A stretch of DNA of 64,000 bases from Pseudomonas sp. FEN (lineage in GTDB: Bacteria > Pseudomonadota > Gammaproteobacteria > Pseudomonadales > Pseudomonadaceae), in the NCBI RefSeq assembly GCF_904067045.1, contig NZ_CAJFDC010000036.1, positions 637,001 through 701,000 on the forward strand. Direction: 5' to 3'. Positions 34,224 to 43,345 of the stretch are shown piece by piece. Position 1 is the first letter of the stretch, and each line of letters opens with the position of its first letter. The notes beneath the pieces are model-generated. The model ran no database searches and had not been told where the DNA came from. It saw nothing but the letters and a program-made list of their open reading frames with translations. The position numbers and the translations under genes are program-made.

Positions 34224-35552
34224 ATGCCATCTATTGCTTTGCCGGTCGGAGCTTTACCCTTGCCGCGTTCTTCCGCTGTCCACGTCGGTCATTTTTTACC
34301 TTCGCTGCTGTTGTTGCTTGCGGGGTTTGCGGCTGCCTACGTCAAGGAACTCAACGTCTTCTTCACCTCGCTGTTCAATGTGCTGCCGACCCTGGTGCTG
34401 TTGCTCGGCGGGTCCTATTGCGCGGTATACCGACGTCAGCGCGAACTGTTCCTGATGGTCACGGTGTACATCGCTTATTTCCTGCTCTCGACCCAGACCG
34501 ATTACTACCGCGATCACGGTAAGGTCCGGGAAGACGCCGCCGTGGTCTTTCACCTGTGTTGCCTGTTGCTGCCACTGCTGTTCGGCGTGTATGCCGCCTG
34601 GCAGGAGCGTACCCATCTGTTCCAGGACATGGTGGCGCGTTTTGCCGTGCTGCTGGCGGTGGGTAGCGTGGCGCTGGGCTTGGAGCAGAGTTATCCGCAA
34701 ACCCTGCTCGAGTGGCTGGCGGAAATCCGCTGGCCGGCGCTGCACGGCGCCTGGATGAGTCTGATCCAGCTGTCCTATCCGGTGTTTTTCGCCTCCTTCC
34801 TGTTGCTCCTGGTCCAGTATTGGCGCCATCCGCGACCGCTGCACGCGGCGCAATTGACCGGGCTGCTCGGGCTGTTCTGGATGTTGCCCAAGACCTTCAT
34901 CCTGCCGTTCACCCTGAACATCATGTGCAGCCAGGTGATGTTGATGATCGCCGCGGCGGTGGCCCACGAGGCCTATCAGATGGCCTTCCGCGACGAGCTC
35001 ACGGGCTTGCCGGGACGCCGTGCGCTGAACGAGCGCATGCAACGCCTGGGGCGTAACTATGTGCTGGCGATGACCGACGTCGACCATTTCAAGAAGTTCA
35101 ACGACACCCACGGTCACGACGTTGGCGACCAGGTGTTGCGCCTGGTGGCCAGCAAGCTGGCGAAGGTCAGCGGCGGCGGTCGCGCCTATCGCTATGGCGG
35201 TGAAGAGTTCGCGGTGGTGTTCGCCGGCAAGAGCCTGGAAGAGTGCATGCCGCACTTGGAGGTCATTCGCGAAGTGATCGCCAACTACCATATCCAGTTG
35301 CGCAACCCGGACAACCGCCCCCAGGACGACCAGCAAGGTCGTCAGCGCCGTGCCGGCAGCGCCGCCACGAGCGTGTCGGTGACCGTCAGCATCGGTGTCG
35401 CCGAGCGCCAACTGGACCAGCGCAGCCCGGAAGAAGTGCTCAAGTCCGCCGACCAGGCGCTCTATGCCGCCAAGGGCGCGGGGCGTAACTGTGTGGTCGC
35501 GGCGGGGCAGACCCGGCGTGGCGCGATCCGCACGGGTGAAGCTGTCGGCTGA
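34224..35552 (+). CDS. Membrane diguanylate cyclase (GGDEF)
   Basis: A 442-residue protein with about seven hydrophobic segments in residues 20-255, forming a membrane sensor region without a recognised domain. A GGDEF domain (about 265-430) follows: DELTGLPGRRALNE, DVDHFKKFNDTHGHDVGDQ and active-site YRYGGEEFAVVF. The GGEEF signature is intact, so it should make cyclic di-GMP. The RxxD product-inhibition site expected five residues before GGEEF is missing (KVSGGG occupies that area). A Gln/Arg-rich insert (about residues 366-385) lies before TVSIGVAE. It sits between two acyl-CoA dehydrogenase genes, as its own unit. Confidence 0.88.
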   Translation: MPSIALPVGALPLPRSSAVHVGHFLPSLLLLLAGFAAAYVKELNVFFTSLFNVLPTLVLLLGGSYCAVYRRQRELFLMVTVYIAYFLLSTQTDYYRDHGKVREDAAVVFHLCCLLLPLLFGVYAAWQERTHLFQDMVARFAVLLAVGSVALGLEQSYPQTLLEWLAEIRWPALHGAWMSLIQLSYPVFFASFLLLLVQYWRHPRPLHAAQLTGLLGLFWMLPKTFILPFTLNIMCSQVMLMIAAAVAHEAYQMAFRDELTGLPGRRALNERMQRLGRNYVLAMTDVDHFKKFNDTHGHDVGDQVLRLVASKLAKVSGGGRAYRYGGEEFAVVFAGKSLEECMPHLEVIREVIANYHIQLRNPDNRPQDDQQGRQRRAGSAATSVSVTVSIGVAERQLDQRSPEEVLKSADQALYAAKGAGRNCVVAAGQTRRGAIRTGEAVG

Positions 35553-35641
35553 GTGATGGTGGAGCATTCAGCGCTTGGACGGTGATTGTCCGGGGCTGGA
35601 TCGGGCAGTAGGTTGAGTCATCTGCTGCCGGAGAAACGACC

Positions 35642-37438
35642 ATGCCTGAGTACAAAGCCCCGCTACGCGATATGCGCTTTCTGATCGACCATGTTTTCGA
35701 TTTTCACGCCCACTACCTCGCGCTCGGCGCCGCCGATGCCAGTCCCGATATGGTCGGCGCGATCCTCGAGGAAGGCGCGAAGTTCTGCGAGCAGGTGCTG
35801 TCGCCGCTGAACCGCTCCGGCGATGAAGAAGGCTGCCATTTCGACAACGGCGTGGTGACCACGCCCCAGGGCTTCAAGCAGGCTTTTGCGCAGTATGTCG
35901 AAGGCGGCTGGCATGGCCTGGCAGCGGATCCGGCCTATGGTGGACAAGGCCTGCCGTTGTCCCTGGGGCTGGTGATCAGCGAGATGATCGGTTCCAGCAA
36001 TACCTCCTGGGGCATGTACCCGGGCCTGACCCATGGCGCCATGTCGGCGATTCATGCCCACGGCACCGAGGAACAGAAAAACACCTACCTGAGCAAACTG
36101 ACCGAGGGCCGTTGGACCGGCACCATGTGCCTGACCGAGGCTCATTGCGGCACGGACCTGGGGCTGATCAAGACCCGCGCGGTGCCCCAGGCCGACGGCA
36201 GCCATGCGATCAGCGGGAGCAAGATCTTCATCTCCGCTGGTGAGCACGACATGAGCGAGAACATCGTGCACCTGGTATTGGCCAAGCTGCCGGACGCGCC
36301 GGCGGGGACCAAGGGGATTTCCCTGTTCATCGTGCCCAAATTCCTGCCGGATAGCGCCGGTGACGCAGGCGCGCGCAATGGGGTGCATTGCGGCTCCATC
36401 GAACACAAAATGGGGATCAAGGCGTCAGCGACCTGCGTGTTGAACTTCGATGAGGCCAAAGGCTTTCTGATCGGCGAGGCCAACAAGGGCCTGAACTGCA
36501 TGTTCACCATGATGAACCATGCCCGGCTCGGTACCGGGATGCAGGGCCTGTGCCTGGGTGAGACGAGCTTCCAGGGTGCGGTCAGGTACGCCAACGATCG
36601 CCTGCAGATGCGCGCGCTCACCGGTCCCAAGGCCCCGGACAAGGTCGCCGACCCGATCATCGTGCATCCCGACGTGCGGCGCATGCTGCTGACCATGAAG
36701 GCCTTCAACGAAGGCAACCGGGCGCTGACCTACTTCACCGCGCAGTGGCTGGATATTGCTCATCTGGGCGGCGATGCGGCGCAGCGTCAGGATGCCGAGG
36801 ACCTGCTGGCCTTCCTGACGCCGATCTGCAAGGCCTTCATGACCGAGACCGGCCTTGAGGTGACCAACCATGGGATGCAGGTGTTCGGTGGCCACGGCTT
36901 CATTCGTGAGTGGGGCATGGAGCAACTGGTCCGCGATTGCCGGATCGCGCCGATCTACGAAGGCACCAATGGGATTCAGGCGCTGGATCTGCTGGGACGC
37001 AAAGTGCTCGGTAGCCAGGGCAAGCTGCTGCGTGGTTTTACCAGGATCGTGCATAAGTTCTGTGCGGCGAATGCCGGGCATCCGCAGCTCAAGAGCCATG
37101 TGGCGCAACTCGACGCTTTGAACCAGCAGTGGGGCGAGCTGACGACCCAGGTCGGCCTGGCGGCGATGAAGAATCCCGATGAAGTGGGCGCCGCGGCCTT
37201 GGACTATCTGATGTACAGCGGTTACATCGTCCTTGCCTACCTCTGGCTGCGCATGGCGCTGGTGGCCCAGGCGCAACTGGAGGAGGGGAGTGGCGATGCC
37301 GAGTATTGCCAGGGCAAGCTGGCGACCTGCGAGTTCTACTTCAAGCGCCTGCTGCCGCGTACGAGCGCCCATCGGGCGGCGGTGGAGGCGGGGAGTGAGT
37401 GTTTGATGCGTCTGCCGGCGGAGTTGTTCGCGCTGTAG
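35642..37438 (+). CDS. Acyl-CoA dehydrogenase, second paralogue
   Basis: A 598-residue protein starting MPEYKAPLRDMRF with GGAG upstream. It keeps the same motifs as the first copy: MCLTEAHCGTDLG, SGSKIFISAGEHDM, FGGHGFIREWGMEQLVRDCR and IYEGTNGIQALDLLGRK. By eye it is closer to the first copy than to the third. It is probably another acyl-CoA dehydrogenase of beta-oxidation with a different chain-length range; the exact substrate cannot be read. No PsrA-type dyad is visible in its 89-bp upstream region, in contrast to the first copy. Confidence 0.9.
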   Translation: MPEYKAPLRDMRFLIDHVFDFHAHYLALGAADASPDMVGAILEEGAKFCEQVLSPLNRSGDEEGCHFDNGVVTTPQGFKQAFAQYVEGGWHGLAADPAYGGQGLPLSLGLVISEMIGSSNTSWGMYPGLTHGAMSAIHAHGTEEQKNTYLSKLTEGRWTGTMCLTEAHCGTDLGLIKTRAVPQADGSHAISGSKIFISAGEHDMSENIVHLVLAKLPDAPAGTKGISLFIVPKFLPDSAGDAGARNGVHCGSIEHKMGIKASATCVLNFDEAKGFLIGEANKGLNCMFTMMNHARLGTGMQGLCLGETSFQGAVRYANDRLQMRALTGPKAPDKVADPIIVHPDVRRMLLTMKAFNEGNRALTYFTAQWLDIAHLGGDAAQRQDAEDLLAFLTPICKAFMTETGLEVTNHGMQVFGGHGFIREWGMEQLVRDCRIAPIYEGTNGIQALDLLGRKVLGSQGKLLRGFTRIVHKFCAANAGHPQLKSHVAQLDALNQQWGELTTQVGLAAMKNPDEVGAAALDYLMYSGYIVLAYLWLRMALVAQAQLEEGSGDAEYCQGKLATCEFYFKRLLPRTSAHRAAVEAGSECLMRLPAELFAL

Positions 37439-37484
37439 CTGTCTTCGAGTGGGGCGGAAGGTCTGTGGGTGCTCTTGAGGGCCT

Positions 37485-37602
37485 ATTCGCGGCGGTGCGG
37501 CGATCCGACAAGCACCGCTCCCACATTAATTTCCGCGTCGAACACAAGTCTCATGCACAACAGAACATTTGTGGGAGCGGAGCTTGCCCGCGAATAGGCC
37601 AG
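37485..37602. repeat. REP units between second and third acyl-CoA dehydrogenases
   Basis: ttcgcggcggtgcggcgatccgacaagc..cgctcccaca (37487-37525) and gtgggagcggagcttgcccgcgaa (37571-37594), as at 2113-2227. Confidence 0.7.
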
Positions 37603-37755
37603 AACAGCCACCACATGACTTTGATATGCATGTGACCGAAAACAATAAAAAAGTCACATAAAGACCCTATGTGTCTAAAAAGTTGTTGGGGTAAACTCAA
37701 ACCTCAGAAAATCGGCCCCACTTGGGCTTATCGTTTAGATCTTGCGAGGTTTGCC

Positions 37756-39534
37756 ATGGCTGACTACAAAGCGCCCCTGCGCGATATGCGCTTCGTCCTC
37801 AATGAAGTGTTCGAGGTCGCGAAACTCTGGGCTCAACTGCCTGCCCTGGCCGAGACCGTCGACGCCGAAACCGTCGAAGCGATTCTCGAAGAGGCTGGCA
37901 AGGTCACGGCCAAGAGCATCGCGCCCTTGAGCCGCAGCGGCGATGAACAGGGTTGCCGCTGGGACAACGGCGCGGTGTCCACGCCCGCTGGTTTCCAGCA
38001 GGCCTACCAGACCTATGCCGAAGGTGGCTGGGTTGGCGTCGGCGGCGATCCGGCCTTCGGTGGCATGGGCATGCCCAAGGCGGTGTCGGCTCAGGTCGAA
38101 GAAATGATCAACTCCTCCAGCCTCGCGTTCGGCCTCTACCCGATGCTGACGGCCGGTGCCTGTGTATCGATCAACACCCACGCCAGCGAAGCGCTGAAGG
38201 CCGCCTACCTGCCGAACATGTATTCGGGGGTATGGGCCGGTTCCATGTGCCTGACCGAACCTCATGCCGGTACCGACCTGGGGATCATCCGCACCAAGGC
38301 CGAGCCGCAGGCGGACGGTTCCTACAAGGTCAGCGGGACCAAGATCTTCATCACCGGTGGCGAGCACGACCTGACCGAGAACATCATTCACCTGGTGCTG
38401 GCCAAGCTGCCGGATGCCCCGGCCGGTCCCAAGGGCATCTCGCTGTTCCTGGTGCCGAAGTTCCTGGTCAACAGCGATGGCAGCCTCGGTGCCCGCAACC
38501 CGGTGAACTGCGGTTCCATCGAGCACAAGATGGGTATCCAGGCTTCCGCGACCTGCGTGATGAACTTCGACGAAGCCGTGGGTTACCTGATCGGCGAGCC
38601 GAACAAGGGCCTGGCCGCGATGTTCACCATGATGAACTACGAGCGCCTGGGGGTGGGCATCCAGGGCCTGGCGTCGGGCGAGCGCTCTTACCAGAATGCC
38701 GTCGAGTACGCTCGGGATCGTCTGCAAAGCCGTTCTCCGACTGGGCCGAAGGCCAAGGACAAGGTCGCCGACCCGATCATCGTGCATCCCGATGTGCGCC
38801 GCATGCTGTTGACCATGAAAGCCTCGAACGAAGGCGGCCGGGCTTTTTCCACCTATGTGGCGATGCAGTTGGACACCGCCAAGTTCAGCGAGGACGCCGC
38901 CACCCGCGAGCGCGCGGATGGTCTGGTGGCCTTGCTGACACCCGTGGCCAAGGCATTCCTGACCGACCTCGGCCTGGAAACCACCGTGCACGGCCAACAG
39001 GTGTTCGGCGGTCATGGCTATATCCGCGAGTGGGGGCAGGAACAACTGGTGCGTGATGTGCGTATCACGCAGATCTACGAGGGTACCAACGGTATCCAGG
39101 CCCTGGACCTGGTGGGGCGCAAGATCGTCGGCAACGGCGGCGCCTACTACCGGCAGTTCGCTGAAGAGATTCGCCATTTCATCAAGACCGCCGACACCGG
39201 GCTGGCCGAGTTCACCCAGCCGCTGAGCGCCGCTGTGGATAACCTCGATGAGCTGACGGCCTGGGTCCTGGAGCATGCCAAGAGCAATCCGAACGAGATC
39301 GGTGCGGCATCTGTCGAATACCTGCAGGCTTTCGGTTACACCGCCTATGCCTACATGTGGGCGCTGATGGCCAAGGCCGCGTTGGGCAAGGAGAATCAGG
39401 AGGCGTTCTACGCAAGCAAAGTGGGCACGGCGCGGTTCTATTTCGCACGTTTGTTGCCGCGTATTCACTCGCTGACGGCATCGGTGAAGGCTGGGAGCGA
39501 GTCGTTGTTCCTACTGGATGCCGAGCAATTTTGA
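37756..39534 (+). CDS. Acyl-CoA dehydrogenase, third paralogue
   Basis: A 592-residue protein starting MADYKAPLRDMRFVL at ATG 37756 (GCGAGG upstream); the frame stays open to 37669 but without family similarity. Motifs: MCLTEPHAGTDLG (Ala in place of the Cys seen in copies one and two), SGTKIFITGGEHDL, FGGHGYIREWGQEQLVRDVR and IYEGTNGIQALDLVGRK. It corresponds by order to PA0508 (FadE2) of P. aeruginosa as I recall it, an enzyme of broad chain length. The upstream region has a TGTGAC..GTCACA dyad (37631-37658). Confidence 0.9.
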   Translation: MADYKAPLRDMRFVLNEVFEVAKLWAQLPALAETVDAETVEAILEEAGKVTAKSIAPLSRSGDEQGCRWDNGAVSTPAGFQQAYQTYAEGGWVGVGGDPAFGGMGMPKAVSAQVEEMINSSSLAFGLYPMLTAGACVSINTHASEALKAAYLPNMYSGVWAGSMCLTEPHAGTDLGIIRTKAEPQADGSYKVSGTKIFITGGEHDLTENIIHLVLAKLPDAPAGPKGISLFLVPKFLVNSDGSLGARNPVNCGSIEHKMGIQASATCVMNFDEAVGYLIGEPNKGLAAMFTMMNYERLGVGIQGLASGERSYQNAVEYARDRLQSRSPTGPKAKDKVADPIIVHPDVRRMLLTMKASNEGGRAFSTYVAMQLDTAKFSEDAATRERADGLVALLTPVAKAFLTDLGLETTVHGQQVFGGHGYIREWGQEQLVRDVRITQIYEGTNGIQALDLVGRKIVGNGGAYYRQFAEEIRHFIKTADTGLAEFTQPLSAAVDNLDELTAWVLEHAKSNPNEIGAASVEYLQAFGYTAYAYMWALMAKAALGKENQEAFYASKVGTARFYFARLLPRIHSLTASVKAGSESLFLLDAEQF

Positions 39535-39715
39535 TTCTTCGGATGTCTTGTAAGCATTTACTTACATAACGCGCTGCTGTTTGCCCCTTTCGCCAAATTG
39601 GATCCAGCGATAATCTTTGTACCAAGGACGTCGAGCAGGAAGCTCAAAAGTAACAACAGGGACACGTAGGATTCCGCCAGGATGGTGGAGTGAAATGGAT
39701 GTCAGGGAAACAGTC

Positions 39716-39750
39716 TGCAAAGCCCCGCTTCGGCGGGGTTTTCTTTTTGT
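39716..39750. terminator. Terminator between third acyl-CoA dehydrogenase and LysR gene
   Basis: Stem AAAGCCCCGC / GCGGGGTTTTC with TTCG loop and following T-rich tract; serves the + strand, and the 17-bp distance to the LysR stop may let it serve both. Confidence 0.8.
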
Positions 39751-39766
39751 GCGAAAAAAGTGCCGC

Positions 39767-40690
39767 TCAGTTCAGTCCTTCACGGACCGCCGAGGCATGC
39801 CCGCCTGGGTGATTCATCACGTCTTCGAGCAAGGTGCGCAACAACTCCAGCGTCGCTTGTTGGCGTTGTACATCCCGGCACACCAGCCCGACTTTCAAGG
39901 CCACGCGCGGCTCGGTCAGCGGTTTCCACAGCAGCAGGTCGTCATCATGCTCCTGGCGCGAGCGCCCCGGCAGTACTGTCGCCAGTCGTGTGTGGGGCAG
40001 GCTGTCGAGAATACCGGCCATGTTGTTCAACTCGGCCTGGACCTGAGGGCGCCGCCCCAGGTTGGCCAGTTGCCCCTGCCAGATCTGGCGAATCTGGAAC
40101 TCCTCACCCAGCAGCAACATCGGCAGTTCGGCGGCCTGGCTCAAGGAGACTTTCTTGAATTCTCGCAGCGGGTGATCGCTGGGAATCACCAGTTGCAGCT
40201 CGTCCTCGTACAACAGCACCCCATGCAGGCCGGGCTGGCGCGGTGGCAGATAGCTGATGCCGATGTCCAGCGAACCGTTGAGCAGGCGTCGCTCGATCTC
40301 CATGCCGGTCAATTCGTAGATCTGCACCACCAGATGGGGCTGGGCCTTGCGTACTCGCTCCAGCATTTGCGGTACCAGGCTGGTGTGGACGGTCTGCAAT
40401 ACACCGATGGCCAGGGTTCGCAGGGCCTGGCCCTGGAAGTTGCGCAGGTCGTCACGGGCCCGTTGCAGGCCATCGAGCAGCGGCAGCGCATGGTTGTAGA
40501 GTGTGTGGGCGGCGAGAGTCGGCAGCAGGCGCTTGCTGCTGCGTTCGAACAGGGCCACATCGAGGTTGTGTTCGAGTTGGCGGATCTGCTGGGAGAGGGC
40601 CGGTTGCGAGATCGACAGACGCTCGGCGGCCCGGCCGACATGGCCTTCTTCATAGACCGCGACGAAATAACGCAGTTGCTTGAAATCCAT
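39767..40690 (-). CDS. LysR-family transcriptional regulator
   Basis: A 307-residue LTTR. The N-terminal HTH has MDFKQLRYFVAVYEEGHVGRA and ERLSISQPALSQQIRQLE (residues 1-43 in pieces). The effector domain contains LDIGISYLPPRQPGLHG and LVIPSDHPL. It resembles the CynR/CbbR-like group, but the effector is not evident. It is divergent from the MOSC/aminotransferase pair with a 102-bp shared region containing AT-rich repeats (ATCGAAAATGCTCGAAAAAC), so it may control that pair. Confidence 0.85.
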   Translation of the reverse strand: MDFKQLRYFVAVYEEGHVGRAAERLSISQPALSQQIRQLEHNLDVALFERSSKRLLPTLAAHTLYNHALPLLDGLQRARDDLRNFQGQALRTLAIGVLQTVHTSLVPQMLERVRKAQPHLVVQIYELTGMEIERRLLNGSLDIGISYLPPRQPGLHGVLLYEDELQLVIPSDHPLREFKKVSLSQAAELPMLLLGEEFQIRQIWQGQLANLGRRPQVQAELNNMAGILDSLPHTRLATVLPGRSRQEHDDDLLLWKPLTEPRVALKVGLVCRDVQRQQATLELLRTLLEDVMNHPGGHASAVREGLN

Positions 40691-40792
40691 AGGCTTTACT
40701 TATCGAAAATGCTCGAAAAACGAAATGGCCGCTAGTGCCGGGGACGCCTAGTCTACGCCCAATTAAAAGGGCTTACAGGGCCATAGCGTGCG

Positions 40793-41491
40793 ATGAATAC
40801 TGTTTGCGTGGACGGTGTTTACATAGGCAAGGCAAAAAATCTCGGGCAGGGTCTGGTGGGGGATACGGATAAACACCGGGTTGCCAACCGGCTCTGGTTG
40901 TGGCCACAAGGGCTGGGCAGCGATGAGCATGGCGACCCGCGTTTCCATACCGGTCCCGAGCGGGCGGTGCATCACTATCCCGCCGAGCATTACGCTTACT
41001 GGCGGCAGCACTATCCGCAGCTCGACTGGGCGGCGCCGGCCTTTGGCGAGAATTTGTCGACATTGGGGCTGACCGAGGAGCAGGTCTGCCTGGGCGACCT
41101 GTTTCGCTGGGGCGGTGCGTTGTTGCAGATCAGCCAGCCACGCTCGGCCTGCTATCGCCTGAGCCGCCTCGGGGCCTTGCCGGACCTGCCACAGCAGGCC
41201 CAGGATTCGGGGCGCTGCGGTTGGTTCTACCGGGTGCTCAAGGCGGGGTTTGTCAGCGCCGATCAACCTTTCGAACTGATCCAGCGCAGTTATCCCGGCC
41301 TGACCGTGGCCTGGGCGCTGCATGCCTTTTATCAGGAACCCCTGGAATACGCGGGGCTGAAGAAACTGGTGGACTGCCCGGCGCTGTCCTCGCGCTGGCG
41401 CGACACGGCCATCAAGCGCTTGCGCAGTGGGCGGGTGGAAGACTGGTCGGCGCGGTTGCTCGGCCTGCCTCTGGAAGGGCTGCGCGCATGA
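40793..41491 (+). CDS. MOSC-domain protein (YiiM-like)
   Basis: A 232-residue protein. The MOSC core holds AFGENLSTLGLTEEQVCLGD (residues about 83-102) and ISQPRSACYRLS with the conserved cysteine (about 117-128); a C-terminal alpha-helical 3-alpha region follows. MOSC proteins carry the molybdenum cofactor and YiiM reduces N-hydroxylated bases; this function is inferred. The ATG at 40793 is the first in frame. It overlaps the aminotransferase gene by 4 bp (ATGA), so the two are coupled. Confidence 0.85.
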   Translation: MNTVCVDGVYIGKAKNLGQGLVGDTDKHRVANRLWLWPQGLGSDEHGDPRFHTGPERAVHHYPAEHYAYWRQHYPQLDWAAPAFGENLSTLGLTEEQVCLGDLFRWGGALLQISQPRSACYRLSRLGALPDLPQQAQDSGRCGWFYRVLKAGFVSADQPFELIQRSYPGLTVAWALHAFYQEPLEYAGLKKLVDCPALSSRWRDTAIKRLRSGRVEDWSARLLGLPLEGLRA

Positions 41492-42771
41492 ACCTGTTCA
41501 GCTTGCGGCGCACGCCGCCGAGTCTCGATGACCTGACGGCCGAGTACCGACAATCGACCCGACATGACAGCGTGCCCCATGACTATCTGATGCCGGCTAT
41601 CGAGCGCCCCGCGCCGGTGTTCGTCCGCGGCCAGGGCTCCCGGGTATGGGACGCACAAGGGCAGGCCTATCTGGATTTCAGCCAGGGCGGTGGGAGCAAC
41701 TGTCTCGGTCACAGCCCCGGGGTGCTGGCCCGGGCCTTGTCCGACCAGGCCTATGGCTTGCTCAACGCCGGGGTCGGCTTTCATAACCAGGGGCAATTGA
41801 ATCTGGCCCAGCGCTTGTGCGAGACCACCGCTTGCGACCAGGTGCATTTTTTCAACAGCGGCTCCGAGGCCTGCGACGGTGCAATCAAGCTGGCGCGCAA
41901 ATGGGGGCAACTGTATCGCGGTGGTGCCTGTCGGATCATTTCAGTGAGCAACGCTTGCCACGGCAGTGGTTTCGGCGCCATGGCAGCGTCAACTCCTGGG
42001 GTCTTTGACAACCGTTTCGAACCCCAGCTGCCGGGCTTCAGCCAGGTGCCGTTCAATGACCTGGCCGCCTTGCATGCGGCCGTGGATGCCAAGACCGTCG
42101 CGATCATGCTGGAGCCGATCCAGAATGCCGCCGGGGTGATTCCGGCGAGTGGGCACTATCTCAAGGGCGTCGAACGGTTATGCCGCGAGTTGGGCATCCT
42201 GCTGATTCTGGATGAGGTGCAGACCGGCATGGGGCGTTGCGGCACCTTGCTGGTCGAACAGCAGTACGGTGTGCGTGCGGACATCATCACCTTGGGCAAG
42301 GGCCTGGGCGGCGGCGTACCGCTGGCCGCCCTGCTGGCGCGGGGCCGGGCCTGCTGTTTCGCGCCGGCTGAAATCGGCGGCAGCCACCATGGCAATGCCT
42401 TGATGTGCAGCGCCGGTCTGGCGGTATTGGACACACTGCTCGGCGGTCACTTCCTCGCCCATGTCCGCGAAAGCGGGCAATACCTGCAGGATGGGCTGAC
42501 ACGCCTGGCCCAGCGTCATGACCAGGGTGAGTTGCGCGGCACCGGCCTGCTCTGGGGCTTGACCCTGGGGGACGAGTGGGCGGATGCGCTGGTCAAGGCG
42601 GCGCGACAGGAAGGGCTGCTGCTGGATGCGCCGAAAGCCGACTGCCTGCGTTTTACGCCGGCGCTGAACGTCAGCAAGAGCGACATCGACGAGATGCTGC
42701 TACGCCTGGGCCACGCCTTTTCCCGTGTGCGGACCGCCCAGGTCCACTGTCGCAAGGGCATTGCCGTCTGA
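41488..42771 (+). CDS. Class III PLP-dependent aminotransferase
   Basis: A 427-residue enzyme starting MNLFSLRRTPPSLDDL. Fold type I markers: HFFNSGSEACDGAIKLAR (residues about 126-143), LILDEVQTGMGRCG with the PLP aspartate (about 237-250), and the lysine in ITLGKGLGGGVPLA (about 268-281). It looks like acetylornithine/ornithine-type aminotransferases. The substrate is unknown; it differs from ArgD and the gene context (MOSC protein, LysR regulator) suggests a specialised catabolic role. It resembles PA0530 of P. aeruginosa as I recall it. A terminator follows. Confidence 0.85.
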   Translation: MNLFSLRRTPPSLDDLTAEYRQSTRHDSVPHDYLMPAIERPAPVFVRGQGSRVWDAQGQAYLDFSQGGGSNCLGHSPGVLARALSDQAYGLLNAGVGFHNQGQLNLAQRLCETTACDQVHFFNSGSEACDGAIKLARKWGQLYRGGACRIISVSNACHGSGFGAMAASTPGVFDNRFEPQLPGFSQVPFNDLAALHAAVDAKTVAIMLEPIQNAAGVIPASGHYLKGVERLCRELGILLILDEVQTGMGRCGTLLVEQQYGVRADIITLGKGLGGGVPLAALLARGRACCFAPAEIGGSHHGNALMCSAGLAVLDTLLGGHFLAHVRESGQYLQDGLTRLAQRHDQGELRGTGLLWGLTLGDEWADALVKAARQEGLLLDAPKADCLRFTPALNVSKSDIDEMLLRLGHAFSRVRTAQVHCRKGIAV

Positions 42772-42828
42772 CACTGACCGACTCCTTTTCCTTAACGAAT
42801 TCCCGAACCGTCTCGCGGTATAACGCGT

Positions 42829-42867
42829 CGCCCTGTGCCTGACTCTTTTGGCACGGGGCGTTTTTTT
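42829..42867 (+). terminator. Terminator after the aminotransferase gene
   Basis: CGCCCTGTGCC / GGCACGGGGCG stem (one G-T pair) with about 10-base loop and seven T residues. Confidence 0.85.
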
Positions 42868-42934
42868 GTGGGTGCTATTCAGCGCTCGCGGTTTTACACC
42901 GCACGCCCTCCAGGAGTCCGAGCAATGAGGTCGG

Positions 42935-42969
42935 TGACGGGCTTGAGGTTATATACCACTAAGTGGTAT
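42935..42969 (+). promoter_or_regulatory. Promoter and palindromic operator of the HigBA-like module
   Basis: TATATA -10-like element (42950-42955) overlaps the perfect dyad ATACCAC-TAA-GTGGTAT (42953-42969). The toxin start is 20 bp downstream. The site fits autoregulation by the HTH antitoxin. Confidence 0.65.
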
Positions 42970-42988
42970 GTTTTGGAGAGGGATTTCC

Positions 42989-43345
42989 ATGCCATACAGG
43001 TTTTTCAAAACCCGGCGCTTCAGCGTCGATGCGAGAAAGGCATTGATTACCGATGCAGCGCTGGTCGCTGCGATAAAGGAGGCCATTGGCGGTCAGGCGG
43101 ACAATCTGGGCGGCGGTGTCTGGAAGAAGCAACTCAATGAGAACCGCCATCGCGCCATTGTCCTGGCGAGGGGGCGTTGCTACTGGGTCTTCCAGTTTCT
43201 GTTCGCCAAAAGCGATCAGAGCAATATCACGGCGCAGGAGCTTGGTGCCTTCAAGGCGTTGGCCAAAGCCTATGAGGCGCTCAGTGATCAGCAGGTGCAA
43301 CAACTGCTGGATATGAAAGAGTTTGTGGAGATAAGTCATGAGTAA
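42989..43345 (+). CDS. RelE/HigB-like toxin
   Basis: A 118-residue basic protein starting MPYRFFKTRRFSVDARKAL at ATG 42989, after GGAGAGGG. The YgjN/HigB2-like RelE family is suggested by WKKQLNENRHRAIVLARG and WVFQFLFAKSDQSNI; these toxins cleave mRNA at the ribosome. The order toxin first, HTH antitoxin second is the HigBA arrangement, and the genes overlap by 8 bp. The palindrome upstream supports autoregulation. Activity is inferred. Confidence 0.8.
   Translation: MPYRFFKTRRFSVDARKALITDAALVAAIKEAIGGQADNLGGGVWKKQLNENRHRAIVLARGRCYWVFQFLFAKSDQSNITAQELGAFKALAKAYEALSDQQVQQLLDMKEFVEISHE

Noticed and set aside
37631..37658. TGTGAC..GTCACA as a Vfr/CRP site
   Set aside because: The half-sites are 16 bp apart, whereas CRP-type sites have 6 bp between TGTGA and TCACA.
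35553..37755. PsrA boxes for the second and third acyl-CoA dehydrogenases
   Set aside because: Only single halves (GAAAC or CAAAC) are seen; no GTTT partner at 2-4 bp.
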